In this document: piece by piece, positions 1 to 8,863 of the stretch
Position numbering within the stretch: position 1 is the first letter of the stretch
How the letters are laid out: each line of letters starts with the position of its first letter
Source: Lobosporangium transversale
Taxonomy: Eukaryota > Mortierellomycota > Mortierellomycetes > Mortierellales > Mortierellaceae
DNA: 64,000 bases
Reading direction: 5' to 3'
Assembly (NCBI RefSeq): GCF_002105155.1
Contig: NW_019029023.1
Span: 1-64,000, forward strand
Notes under the pieces: model-generated
What the model was told of the DNA's origin: nothing
The model's database searches: none
Seen by the model: the letters and a program-made list of their open reading frames with translations, nothing else
Made by a program: the position numbers and the translations under genes

Positions 1-454
1 GTGAATAGCTCCAAGGATTCTAGAAGAGCTATAAACCAATAACCAAGACTTATAGTGCCAAGGAACCTTGAAATAAGATTGCACCAGATATCTTCCTCGG
101 ATCCTGTGTATTAAGTTAACTCAACACTTGGAGTTCCGCATATGGTAAAAGTCCTTAGGAAGCAGTGCTCCTATTCGGTTTAAAATTTTGTCAATTGATA
201 TTTATTTTTTTAATCTGAAACATCATAATTGACAAAATTTTAAACCGAATAGGAGCACTGTTAGGAAGTATTTGAGTAAGCTTTATTTAGAGTTCTTGAA
301 GCGCGTCTCCGCTTCAGTCAAACAAGTATAAATATGATAGATTTGTAACATAGTAAACCTCAGTCTGCAATAAAACTATTCTTTAATCTCCTAAGTTCAT
401 TCTTGTTCCTAAATCACTTACCTTCTCTTGCAATCGTCCTGTCAGTCCTTGACA
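1..454 (+). repeat. LTR of chromovirus family C, 5' end cut by the window
   Basis: Colinear without gaps with 11697-12150, the last 454 bp of the 5' LTR of element C, with only a few substitutions. It carries a TATAAATA box at 327-334, an AATAAA signal at 369-374 and ends in GACA at 454, the inverted partner of the TGTC that opens the LTR. The sequence after 454 is not the internal region of C, so this is a solo LTR, or the LTR of an element with a different internal part. Confidence 0.9.
163..260. mobile_element. hAT-like MITE inside the LTR, copy 1
   Basis: A 98-bp palindromic element with 34-bp perfect terminal inverted repeats beginning CAGTGCTCCTATTCG. It is flanked by an 8-bp direct repeat ttaggaag at 155-162 and 261-268. 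The CAGTG end and 8-bp duplication are hallmarks of hAT elements. It is non-coding. The same insertion is present at 11859-11956, so it travels with the LTR. Confidence 0.88.
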
Positions 455-456
455 CA

Positions 457-1026
457 ATGCCACCGCGTAAAGGTCGTGCTCCTTCTGGTGGCGTGTTTTC
501 TGAAGTTGTATTGACACAGCGGTCGGCGGTACCAAGCTCCCAGGGTTCTTCACATGACCCTGACGCCACACAGCCTTATTCTGTGCCTCAGGAGGAATAG
601 CTAGATACGAGGTTGGAATTGTCTCCACGTCTTTCACCTGTAATCTTGGGGCGGATGCTACCGAAGGAGGAGTATCCTGAGGCGGGCGATTCGCCAACTG
701 TGAGGGAAGCCAGAGATCATGTGGAGTCGAGTACTTCAGCGACGTCGGGAGTGGAGGGGGCAGGGGTCCGTTTGGCTTCTGTAAGTTCGACGAGTGACAA
801 TGCACAGTGGGAAGCTGTTGATGGAGAGGATGGTCATGAGGAGCCGGAGAGGCGACAGAAGAGGAAACGTCATGAGGGACCGAAACTGTCGATGATAAGA
901 GAGTGTTCTTCGCTGATAGCGTTTGAGTTTCGTGCATTGCAGACCCAGGTTGTGAGTGTAGAAGAGCGAGCACGGGAACGTCATCGATTGATGGAGGAAA
1001 TGGCGGTTGTTACCATGCTGGAGTAG
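457..1026 (+). pseudogene. Gag-like or hypothetical reading frame with one internal stop
   Basis: An ATG at 457, three bases after the LTR end, opens a 570-base frame interrupted by a single TAG at 598-600 and closed at 1024-1026. The product would be about 188 residues: a basic start (MPPRKGRAP), a Ser/Thr/acidic middle, a basic cluster near 150 (RRQKRKRH) and a charged helical end. There is no CCHC knuckle and no family I recognise. The position directly after an LTR suggests a gag start, but 114 bp of purine-rich sequence and an opposed pol relic follow, so it may equally be unrelated sequence. Confidence 0.4.
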
Positions 1027-1158
1027 GCAGAGAAGGGAGGTAAAAGGAAGAGAGGAAGAGAGGAAAGGAGATAGTAAAAGAAGAAAGGAAGAGAGAAAAG
1101 AAAAAAGAAAAATAAAGAACAAGAAGAAAAAAGAAAACAGAGAAAAATAATTTTGGTA
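1027..1158. other. Purine-rich low-complexity spacer
   Basis: Nearly all A and G for about 110 bp. On the minus strand, which is the coding strand of the neighbouring pol relic, it is pyrimidine-rich, so it is not that element's polypurine tract. No gene seen. Confidence 0.6.
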
Positions 1159-2100
1159 TTACTGTTGCATTTTTTGAAATTCCTCCAGTGCTTCATTTGC
1201 ATTAACTAGTGAGGATCTCCGTTCCCATGTTGCTTCTTCGTCAGGATATCCCTTCCATTTCACGAGCCACTTGGGGGTTCTGCCAAATAGTTTGTAATCC
1301 AGAATCTTTTCCTCTTCATATTCTTCTTCGCCATCGACTAAATCTGGTGGGGGTCTGGCAGGTGCTCGTTCGCCGAAATTCTCCGGGGATTCGTGATAAT
1401 GTCGTAATAAATCTGTATTGAAGACAGGGTGTTGTTTCATGTTCGGAGGTAGCTCGAGCTTGTACGCGTTGTCGTTGATCTTCTCTATGATTTTGAATGG
1501 TCCAATGAATTTTGGTTCTAACTTTTTGGAGGGTCGGTTTGCGTGAGCTGCGACAGTGATATGCTCCGTACTCAGTAAGACACTATCGCCTACAGTGAAC
1601 CTGGCGGGTGATCGTGCTTTATCTGCTTGGCGTTTTTGGATGTCCTGAGCTGTCGCTATTGCGTCTTGTGCTTGCGCCAACGCAGAGGCTTGAGTGGAAA
1701 TGAAGGTAGAGATAGCCGGTACATCTGTTGTTGGTGGTTTCAAGAGGGATGATGGGACAATGGGATGATGACCGTGGTTTAGGAAAAAGGGGGAAAACCC
1801 TGTGGAGGGGTTGACGGAGTTGTTGTATGCATATTCCATCATTGGTAAGAGCAAGTCCCAGTCATTCTGTTTGTACGAGACATAAGATCGTAGCATTTCC
1901 TCCAGGGTCCTGTTGGCTCGCTCCGTCTGTCCGTCTGTCTGAGGATGGAAAGCTGTAGACATATGGAGTTTAGTTCCCATGAACTTCATCAATGTGGTCC
2001 AGAAGTGTCCAGTGAATCTTGAGTCTCTGTCCGATACAATAGCTCGTGGCATGCCATGGAGTCGGAAGACATTATTGAAGAAGAGTCGCGCGATATCTGA
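1159..2100 (-). pseudogene. Ty3/gypsy pol relic: integrase C-terminal half plus chromodomain
   Basis: About 313 residues of open frame encode the end of a chromovirus polyprotein. Visible are the second and third integrase catalytic residues (IVSDRD and DGQTERAN), the GPF/KLELP C-terminal region and a chromodomain ending in GYPDEEATWE. The first catalytic Asp, RT, RNase H and protease are missing. The upstream end is cut exactly where the LTR of element B begins (2102), so B inserted into this older copy. Its protein is similar to, but clearly diverged from, that of B. No intact 5' half is found on the far side of B. Confidence 0.88.
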
Positions 2101-2101
2101 A

Positions 2102-2214
2102 TGCAAGCGAAATCACTATAATAATTTTGTGCAACATAGTATTTCGCCCATATTTCTAGAGCATTCCTTGCAACAGGACATTAACTAGTATAAATAGGTC
2201 TACTTTTCTATCTA
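2102..2214 (+). repeat. 5' LTR of element B, first part
   Basis: Starts TGCAAGCG; identical to 8778-8862. It holds a TATAAATA box at 2189-2196. A Tc1-like element is inserted 18 bp beyond this box, between it and the expected transcript start. The LTR continues after the insertion at 3819-3902, giving a reconstructed length of about 197 bp. Confidence 0.8.
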
Positions 2215-3818
2215 CAGTGGTCATCAAAAGTCATTCAATGATTTTGAATTTTTAACATTCTCAGTCCTTTTCTTCATTCTCATCTAGCATGTGGCTAGTA
2301 TATTTGGGGTAGTGCATTTGTTCCCCACACCTCATGATTACTTTCAAGTCTCATTCCTAATTATGACTTCATTGTGAAATAAAACCAATTTCAATTTGAC
2401 CTGCCTATTGAATGACTTCTGCTGAATTTCAATGTTGATTGCAAAAAAAACTTTTTCACTTCTCTTTTTTCTACCAAGATTACCTTCAGCTATATCTTCA
2501 TACACCTCTACTTACAATTAACATTCCACATCGTTTAGTATTTATTATGGGGACGCTTTCTATGGAAAAGGTACAAAATGCTCAGGCCTTACTTCGACAA
2601 GGGAAGTCTACAAGCGAAGTGGCAAGGCAACTTGGTATCTCTATTTCATCGGCAATAAGGATCAGGAGGGACGTCAAGGACAATATTCCTAAACCCAGAA
2701 TGGGCAGACCCTCATTGGTTTCCCCTGCTACCAAGAGGGTTATTGCACGCGAGGTTGATACGGGGAAACTTAGATCCATTCTGGCAGTTCAAGAATACAT
2801 CAGATCGAGCCATGGAGTGCATGTCAGTGTAGAGACTGCCCGACGCTATGTAAAATCAGAGGGTTTGAAAAACTATGTCCGCCCATTCAAGCCTAGGCTG
2901 ACAAAAATGCAGATTGCGAAAAGGAAGAATTTTGCCCTCAACCACCTTGACTGGACTGTTGATGACTGGAAGCGAGTGATGTTCTCGGACGAAAAGCTTT
3001 TTGAAAGGCTAGGGTCCTTAGGAGGAAGAACACAATATAGGCGACCCGGCCACAGGATTTTAGAAGATCGAGATGTTAGAGAGAGATCAAGGGGAGCACA
3101 TAACAAACTTATGTGGTGGGGCTGTATCACTTATCATGGTGTAGGCGATGGTTGCAGGATCCCTGTCACAGTTGATTCCTCTTTATATGTTGATGTTCTA
3201 CAAGATTATGTCCTCGGCTCATGGAAGTGGTATGGCCAGGACCCTGAAAAGTTAATTTTTCAGCAGGACAATGCAAGTGTTCATACGAGTAGGATGGTTA
3301 AAGAGTTCTTAATTAAGTCACACATTACCACTTTGGAGTGGCCTCCAAATTCTCCTGACCTCAACCCTATCGAGAATGTATGGGCCTACATGGATCATCG
3401 GCTCAAGGGATATGAGAAGGTACCAAAGGATCTGGATGAACTATGGGAAAGACTACAGGATATCTGGACATCTATTCCACCTGACTTCCTTGATGAGCTA
3501 TATGAAAGTATGCCACGAAGGGTAGAGGAGCTACATCGCATGAAAGGATCTCGTACACATTGCTGAAGAACAGAAAAAAAAAACAAATAAAGCAAAGCTG
3601 CTGATTTTCTTCAAATGTCATTCAATGAGATGCCAATAATTGGCATTCATCTAAATTTTCAATTAGCAACAGGAGCTCATTGACATTGTAGTAGGAGTGA
3701 CGTTGTCGATGGTCAAACTCGCTACGTAAGTTTCATTAGCGACAAGCAAGATCAAATTGGAGAAAGGAATGAGAATGTCGAAATTCCTAATTCATTGAAT
3801 GACTTTTGATGACCACTG
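2215..3818 (+). mobile_element. Tc1/mariner element A, complete with TIRs
   Basis: Bounded by 27-bp perfect inverted repeats starting CAGTGGTCATCAAAAGTC. A TA dinucleotide precedes the left end (2213-2214). The right flank reads TG, so one copy of the TA duplication appears mutated. The length (1604 bp) and single transposase gene fit the Tc1 group. It lies in the B LTR. Confidence 0.92.
2547..3566 (+). CDS. Tc1-like DD34E transposase (element A)
   Basis: Cut-and-paste transposase of 339 residues if translated from the ATG at 2547; a second ATG is at 2562 and the frame is open further upstream. The N-terminal paired-type helix-turn-helix (SEVARQLGISISSAIRI) would bind the TIRs. The catalytic triad is present: FSDE (D148), QQDN (D241) and NPIE (E276), with 34 residues between the second Asp and the Glu. 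WPPNSPDLNPIENVW is the typical Tc1 signature. The gene has no intron or stop and full TIRs surround it, so it may still be active. Confidence 0.9.
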   Translation: MGTLSMEKVQNAQALLRQGKSTSEVARQLGISISSAIRIRRDVKDNIPKPRMGRPSLVSPATKRVIAREVDTGKLRSILAVQEYIRSSHGVHVSVETARRYVKSEGLKNYVRPFKPRLTKMQIAKRKNFALNHLDWTVDDWKRVMFSDEKLFERLGSLGGRTQYRRPGHRILEDRDVRERSRGAHNKLMWWGCITYHGVGDGCRIPVTVDSSLYVDVLQDYVLGSWKWYGQDPEKLIFQQDNASVHTSRMVKEFLIKSHITTLEWPPNSPDLNPIENVWAYMDHRLKGYEKVPKDLDELWERLQDIWTSIPPDFLDELYESMPRRVEELHRMKGSRTHC

Positions 3819-3902
3819 TGGTTCTGTAGCATAGTTCCCCCTGAATAAAGATACCTTTATTGCACCCTTAGATCCCCCTAGAACAATACCTTGACTTTTG
3901 CA
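3819..3902 (+). repeat. 5' LTR of element B, second part
   Basis: The portion of the B LTR downstream of the Tc1 insertion. It contains AATAAA at 3844-3849 and ends in TTTTGCA, inverted partner of the LTR start. The LTR end is inferred from this short inverted match and the following primer-site-like sequence. Confidence 0.65.
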
Positions 3903-3918
3903 TTGGCAAAGGAAACCA
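3903..3918 (+). other. Putative primer binding site of element B
   Basis: TTGGCAAAGG follows the LTR end; the TGG matches the CCA end of a tRNA as in most LTR retroelements. The tRNA species was not identified. Confidence 0.45.
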
Positions 3919-3966
3919 CGACCACACCCAGAGAACTACAATTACCATTGAATTTCACCCCTCGCC

Positions 3967-4938
3967 ATGGAACACTTGAATAACGCCCTTTCGTCCATCG
4001 ATCTTCCTCTGAACATTCGCGAAGCCATAGCTACTGCTTTTAATCAGGCCCTCTCTACTGCTAAAGCCAACGAAGCCGCTGAGAATGACCTAGCCAGAAC
4101 CCTCGCCACGGTCCTAAAGCCACAGAAGCCTACGCCTTACGAAGGAGCTATTAACGCTGTTGCAGCCTTAAACTTTGTCGACAGCCTGGAGGAGTATTAC
4201 ACTATTGTCACACTCACGCCATCCAAATGGGTTCGATACGCTGTCCTCAGTCTCAATGGCGAAGCCAAGGCATGGTGGAGAGATTCCGGGTTGAATCTCG
4301 ATACACCTTGGGCTGACTTCCGTAAAGCATTCCTCCGTCAGTTCACCCCTCCAGATTCTGCGAATGCAGCTCGCCGAGCGTTGGATTAACTTCGTCAGGG
4401 AAGGATGAGTGTGGCAGAATATACGAGCAAGTTTAGAAGCCACCTACGTCTGGCTACAAATCTCGACAAAGACTCTGCTTTGCAAAAATACATGCTAGGC
4501 CTTGAGCCCGAAACAAGCAAGCAGGTAAGACTTAGACAGCCAGAGACGTTGGACGATGCCATTGAGCAGGCGACCATTGTCCACAGTATTCTACATCCCA
4601 TCGATGCCACCCCTGTATCCGCTGCCCCGAACGCCTTATCACCCCATCATGAGAATAATTCTGGCCCTACACCAATGGATCTCGATAACATGAGAATGTT
4701 GGTTGCCAACCTGTACACCTCTCTCCATCAGCAACGACCAAACAGAAACCACTCCAAGCCAAGCTCGCTACCCAAGCTCACAGCAGCTGAACGAGAACGT
4801 TGCGTTCGTGAGGGGCGTTGTTTCAGATGCCGGAACCGAGGTCATAGAGCCGAACAATGCCAACGCACCTCTGTCTTTAATATAGAAAACAATGACCATA
4901 CGCTTTCTGAGTCGGGAAAAGAGGAGGGCGAGCAGTAA
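3967..4938 (+). pseudogene. gag of element B with one in-frame TAA
   Basis: Capsid-nucleocapsid polyprotein, 323 codons from ATG 3967 to TAA 4936-4938. A single nonsense codon (TAA, 4387-4389) interrupts it; both sides are in the same frame. The capsid region shows the retrotransposon gag signature (AKAWWRDSG, WADFRKAFLRQF, VAEYTSKFR). A CCHC zinc knuckle, CFRCRNRGHRAEQC, lies near the end. The break falls in the capsid core, so no nucleocapsid or Gag-Pol would be made without readthrough. The last codons overlap the pol frame at a slippery heptamer. Confidence 0.88.
4914..4920 (+). promoter_or_regulatory. Candidate -1 ribosomal frameshift site, gag/pol of element B
   Basis: The heptamer G GGA AAA lies in the gag frame (TCG GGA AAA), 15 bases before the gag stop codon. 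The pol frame is -1 relative to gag and is open without a stop from 4911 to 8750, so slippage here gives a continuous Gag-Pol. It fits the X XXY YYZ rule. No downstream pseudoknot was established. Confidence 0.7.
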
Positions 4939-5012
4939 ACCAGGCCTGCCTCGCCCCCTCTAGCCCCAGCCTTCAAGCCCTGGATAATAGAGGGCATGGT
5001 CAGTTACAGTTG

Positions 5013-8000
5013 ATGACTACAAATAAAAATCCTTTGTGCACAAATATAACATCCATGCCCCTTTCTGATCACTCTATTGCTCCCACTGCATCTACTTCCT
5101 TACATCTACTCTCTAAGTATTCACCTCATCCTGATCCCCATTCCCCTACTCATTCCTCATTGCTAAAAAACAATCCCCTCTCCGACCCTATTTTCCCCTC
5201 CACTGATCCTTTCACTGTTTCCACTTCACTCACTTCCACTCATTCATCTACCCCTAGTTCATCCAATCGCCACTCCCATTGTCGTAACGAAATTCGCCTT
5301 CAATCCTTCAGCCTTACCTATGACAAACATAAAAACTCTCGCCGACTTCTTACTTTCATTGGAGCAGTGAATGGTCGACCTGCGCGCATTCTTGTAGATG
5401 GAGGGGCCGAAGGCAATGTCATAAGTTCCTCTTTCTGCGAGAACACACATGTTCCGCTAATTGAGGGTAGACCCATTCCTGTCATTCTTCCCAACGGTAC
5501 CGAGACAATTGCTCAGCACACAGCCACGTTCACCCTCGCCCGCAACGCGTATCAGGATAAAATCAACGCCATTGTTTACCCTCTATCCAAATACGACCTA
5601 ATTTTGGGTAAACCATGGCTGACGGATATCAACCCTCGCATCAATTGGCGAACAAATGATCTGCATTTTGAATACCAAGGTACCCCGGTCTTGTGGGCTT
5701 GCACTGGCATCGACAGGGAGCCTAGACAGCGATCTTCCGTCATATCTGCTCTTAACTTCCTTACCGTTGCCTCGGAACCTGATGCCTCTGTATTCCTCGC
5801 CCAAGTTCGAGTTCCAGTACCTGTCTCTAGCAGTAGTTCTGAACTACCGGACTCTATCAAGCAAATCGTTCAAGTCGAATTCCCTGATGTCTTTCCTACA
5901 ACGCTTCCCGATGGCCTTCCCCCTGACAGAGGTGATAGCATGCGTATAGAGACTGACCCTTATGCTGACCCACCTGTCCGACCTGTCATCAGCTTGTCGA
6001 TCGCTGAGCTTGATGAACTGAAGAAGCAGCTAACTGATCTTTTACAAAAAGGATTAATCTCACCGAGCACCTCACCATACGGTGCTCCAGTCCTCTTTGT
6101 GAAGAAAAAGGATGGCTCGCTTCGAATGTGTGTTGATTATCGGGGCCTGAACAAGATCACAAAGAAAAACAGGTACCCCTTACCACGGATCGATGAATTG
6201 ATCGACAGATTCAGAACAGCTAAATGTTTTACCAAGCTGGATCTACTCTCGGGCTATCATCAGATGCGTGTCCATCCTGATGATAAACACAAGACCGCGT
6301 TCCGAACTCGCTATGGCCACTACGAGTTTAACGTCGTACCTTTCGGTCTTACAAATGCACCTGCAGCGTTCTCGACTATGATGCGTAACGTACTTGATCC
6401 ACTTCTTGATAAATGTGTTGTTGTGTATCTCGATGATATTTTAATTTACTCCGATAACGAGAAAGATCACTTAGAGCACATCCGACAAGTACTCTCCCTC
6501 TTGCGTCAAGCTGGGCTTTATTGTAAATTATCCAAGTGTTCCTTCATGCAGGAAGAGACTGAGTTCCTAGGCCATGTCATATCCAAGGATGGACTCAAGA
6601 CGAATGGCGGACTTGTCAAGGCAATAAGGGAATGGCCAGTACCAACAACCCAACGACATGTGATGCAATTCCTTGGTTTGACTAATTTTTACCATCAGTA
6701 CATTTCTCATTACGCTGATATTGCTCTTCCCCTCACACAATTGTTAGGCTCCAATAAGGAATTCCACTGGGGAAAATCTCAACAAGACGCCTTTGAGACT
6801 TTGAAAAGAGCAGTGAGCTCAGCACCAGTTCTTAGGATATTCGATCCTGCCCTCTCTACAGCAGTCGAAACAGACGCTTCAGGCTTTGCAATTGGTGCTG
6901 TCCTGTTCCAGACGGACCAAAATGGTGAATCACGACCAGTAGCTTTTACTTCACGTAAGCTCAACCCAGCGGAACGCAACTATCCTACACACGAACAAGA
7001 ACTGCTGGCTGTGGTGCATGCTCTGAAGACATGGCGATACTACCTTGATGGTTCTCACTTTGTCGTTTATACCGACCATGCCACTCTACAACATTTTCCT
7101 AGCCAGCCGAACTTGACTCGCAGACAAGCAAGATGGATGGAGTTGCTTCAAGAGTATGATTTCGTATTCAAGTATAAACCTGGTAAAGATAACGTCGTCC
7201 CTGATGCTCTTTCACGAAGACCGGACCTCAAGGACTTGGAGGCTACACCTACTACTTTGAACTCCTTGGATATCAATCTAGACCCTGGCATTCGAAAACA
7301 ACTAGCCAGTTGCTACCTACACGATCCAATTCTAGGTCCCCTCGTGCATCAGTATAAGGATGCCTCTACCTCGGATCGTTACTTCGTGGTGGATGGTCTA
7401 CTCTGGATCAACGCTGGACAAGGCCCTCGCCTCTGCATACCCAAGGACGACGGACTCCGTTCACAACTCTTGCATGACGCTCACGACGCTCCTATATCAG
7501 GCCACTTGGGATTCGATAAAACGTACAGTAGCATGCGACGAACATATTTTTGGCCACGCATGGCGAGGGATATAAAAAAATACATTGCTTCCTGTGAGCA
7601 ATGCCAGCGTAACAAGCCTTCACTAAAGCCTCCTGCAGGGCTTTTCCAACCTTTGGCAATTCCAAGCCAACGATGGGATACTGTAACAATGGACTTCATT
7701 GTCAAGCTTCCGAAGACAGCCAGAGGTTTTGACGCGATTACGGTCTTTGTGGACAAACTGTCCAAGCAAGTTCATTTCTGCGCTAGCCGAACTACCGACA
7801 CTGCCTCTGATGTTGCACGACTCTTTTTCGACAATGTTTTTAGACTGCACGGCATGCCTCGGACAATTGTGTCAGACAGAGATTCACGTTTCACCGGCAA
7901 GTTCTGGACAACGTTGATGAAGCTCATGGGCACTAAACTTAACATGTCTACTGCCTTCCATCCACAGTCAGACGGACAAACAGAGCGCGCCAACAGAACA

Positions 8001-8753
8001 TTAGAAGAAATGCTCCGCTCTTACATATCGTACAAGCAAAACGACTGGGATCTTTTACTGCCTATGATGGAGTTCGCATACAACAACTCTGTCAATCCTA
8101 CGACAGGCTTCTCCCCATTCTTTCTGAACTATGGTCACCATCCACTAGTCCCTGGATCTCTTTTAAAGCCACCTGATACCAATGTTCCGGCTGTCAGTGA
8201 TTTTGTTCGAACCCAGTCGATGAATTTGGCGCTAGCTCAAGATGCCATCATCGAAGCGCAGAATAGGCAAAAGGCCCAAGCGGACAAAACTCGCAGGCCT
8301 GCTACGTTTGCTGTGGGTGACATGGTGCTCTTAAGCTCGGAAAACATCTCTGTCGCGGGACATAAAAATAGGCCGTCGCAGAAACTGGAACCTGAGTACA
8401 TAGGCCCTTACAAGATCATTTCGAAGGTCAATGAAAATGCCTACAAGCTGGAACTACCGCCTGACATGCATCAGCATCCAGTCTTTAATGCCGATCTGCT
8501 TCGCCCCTATATTGAGTCACCTCGTGAATTCGGCGACCGCTCACCACCACGCCCTGCCCCCGAGCTTGTAGATGGAGAAGAGGAGTATGAAGTCGACAAA
8601 ATCATTGACTTCAAAATGTTTGGCAAAACTCCTAAGTGGCTCGTTCTTTGGAAAGGCTATCCATTAGATGAAGCTACTTGGGAAACAAAATCTTCGCTCG
8701 CAAACGCTAAAGAGGCGCTTGCCGTCTTTGAGGCTTCAAGAAAAACAAGATAA
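5013..8753 (+). CDS. Pol polyprotein of chromovirus B
   Basis: Protease, reverse transcriptase, RNase H, integrase and chromodomain in one frame. The first ATG is 5013, but the frame is open from 4911 and is probably entered by frameshift. Counting from 5010: protease LVDGGA (D130; the usual Ser/Thr after Asp is Gly), RT YLDD 473-476, RNase H TDAS (D622), integrase zinc site H825/H832/C862/C865, integrase D895, D956, E992 (35 residues between the last two), and a chromodomain at about 1191-1241 that would steer integration to modified chromatin. No frameshift or stop is present. A nearly identical partial copy lies inverted at 10467-11521. Confidence 0.93.
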   Translation: MTTNKNPLCTNITSMPLSDHSIAPTASTSLHLLSKYSPHPDPHSPTHSSLLKNNPLSDPIFPSTDPFTVSTSLTSTHSSTPSSSNRHSHCRNEIRLQSFSLTYDKHKNSRRLLTFIGAVNGRPARILVDGGAEGNVISSSFCENTHVPLIEGRPIPVILPNGTETIAQHTATFTLARNAYQDKINAIVYPLSKYDLILGKPWLTDINPRINWRTNDLHFEYQGTPVLWACTGIDREPRQRSSVISALNFLTVASEPDASVFLAQVRVPVPVSSSSSELPDSIKQIVQVEFPDVFPTTLPDGLPPDRGDSMRIETDPYADPPVRPVISLSIAELDELKKQLTDLLQKGLISPSTSPYGAPVLFVKKKDGSLRMCVDYRGLNKITKKNRYPLPRIDELIDRFRTAKCFTKLDLLSGYHQMRVHPDDKHKTAFRTRYGHYEFNVVPFGLTNAPAAFSTMMRNVLDPLLDKCVVVYLDDILIYSDNEKDHLEHIRQVLSLLRQAGLYCKLSKCSFMQEETEFLGHVISKDGLKTNGGLVKAIREWPVPTTQRHVMQFLGLTNFYHQYISHYADIALPLTQLLGSNKEFHWGKSQQDAFETLKRAVSSAPVLRIFDPALSTAVETDASGFAIGAVLFQTDQNGESRPVAFTSRKLNPAERNYPTHEQELLAVVHALKTWRYYLDGSHFVVYTDHATLQHFPSQPNLTRRQARWMELLQEYDFVFKYKPGKDNVVPDALSRRPDLKDLEATPTTLNSLDINLDPGIRKQLASCYLHDPILGPLVHQYKDASTSDRYFVVDGLLWINAGQGPRLCIPKDDGLRSQLLHDAHDAPISGHLGFDKTYSSMRRTYFWPRMARDIKKYIASCEQCQRNKPSLKPPAGLFQPLAIPSQRWDTVTMDFIVKLPKTARGFDAITVFVDKLSKQVHFCASRTTDTASDVARLFFDNVFRLHGMPRTIVSDRDSRFTGKFWTTLMKLMGTKLNMSTAFHPQSDGQTERANRTLEEMLRSYISYKQNDWDLLLPMMEFAYNNSVNPTTGFSPFFLNYGHHPLVPGSLLKPPDTNVPAVSDFVRTQSMNLALAQDAIIEAQNRQKAQADKTRRPATFAVGDMVLLSSENISVAGHKNRPSQKLEPEYIGPYKIISKVNENAYKLELPPDMHQHPVFNADLLRPYIESPREFGDRSPPRPAPELVDGEEEYEVDKIIDFKMFGKTPKWLVLWKGYPLDEATWETKSSLANAKEALAVFEASRKTR

Positions 8754-8777
8754 TAGGTTTCTTCATGACGGGAAGGA

Positions 8778-8863
8778 TGCAAGCGAAATCACTATAATAA
8801 TTTTGTGCAACATAGTATTTCGCCCATATTTCTAGAGCATTCCTTGCAACAGGACATTAACTA
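8778..8863 (+). repeat. 3' LTR of element B, truncated
   Basis: Identical to 2102-2186 and preceded by a purine tract (GGGAAGGA, 8770-8777). It is interrupted at 8864 by Tc1 element D. The rest of the LTR is not found on the other side of D. Confidence 0.85.

Larger units (their letters stand above)
2102..8863 (+). mobile_element. Ty3/gypsy chromovirus B, gag nonsense-mutated, both LTRs interrupted
   Basis: Order is LTR, PBS-like site, gag, pol (protease-RT-RNase H-integrase-chromodomain), purine tract, LTR: the Ty3/gypsy order with a chromovirus tail. The LTR opens TGCAAGCG and ends TTTTGCA. The 5' LTR holds a Tc1-like element at 2215-3818; the 3' LTR is broken after about 86 bp by another at 8864. 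The readable 85 bp of the two LTRs are identical, which implies a young insertion. Gag has an internal TAA, so this copy is probably not autonomous despite an intact pol. Confidence 0.9.

Noticed and set aside
1040..1150. Polypurine tract of the pol relic
   Set aside because: Purines are on the strand opposite to the relic's coding strand.
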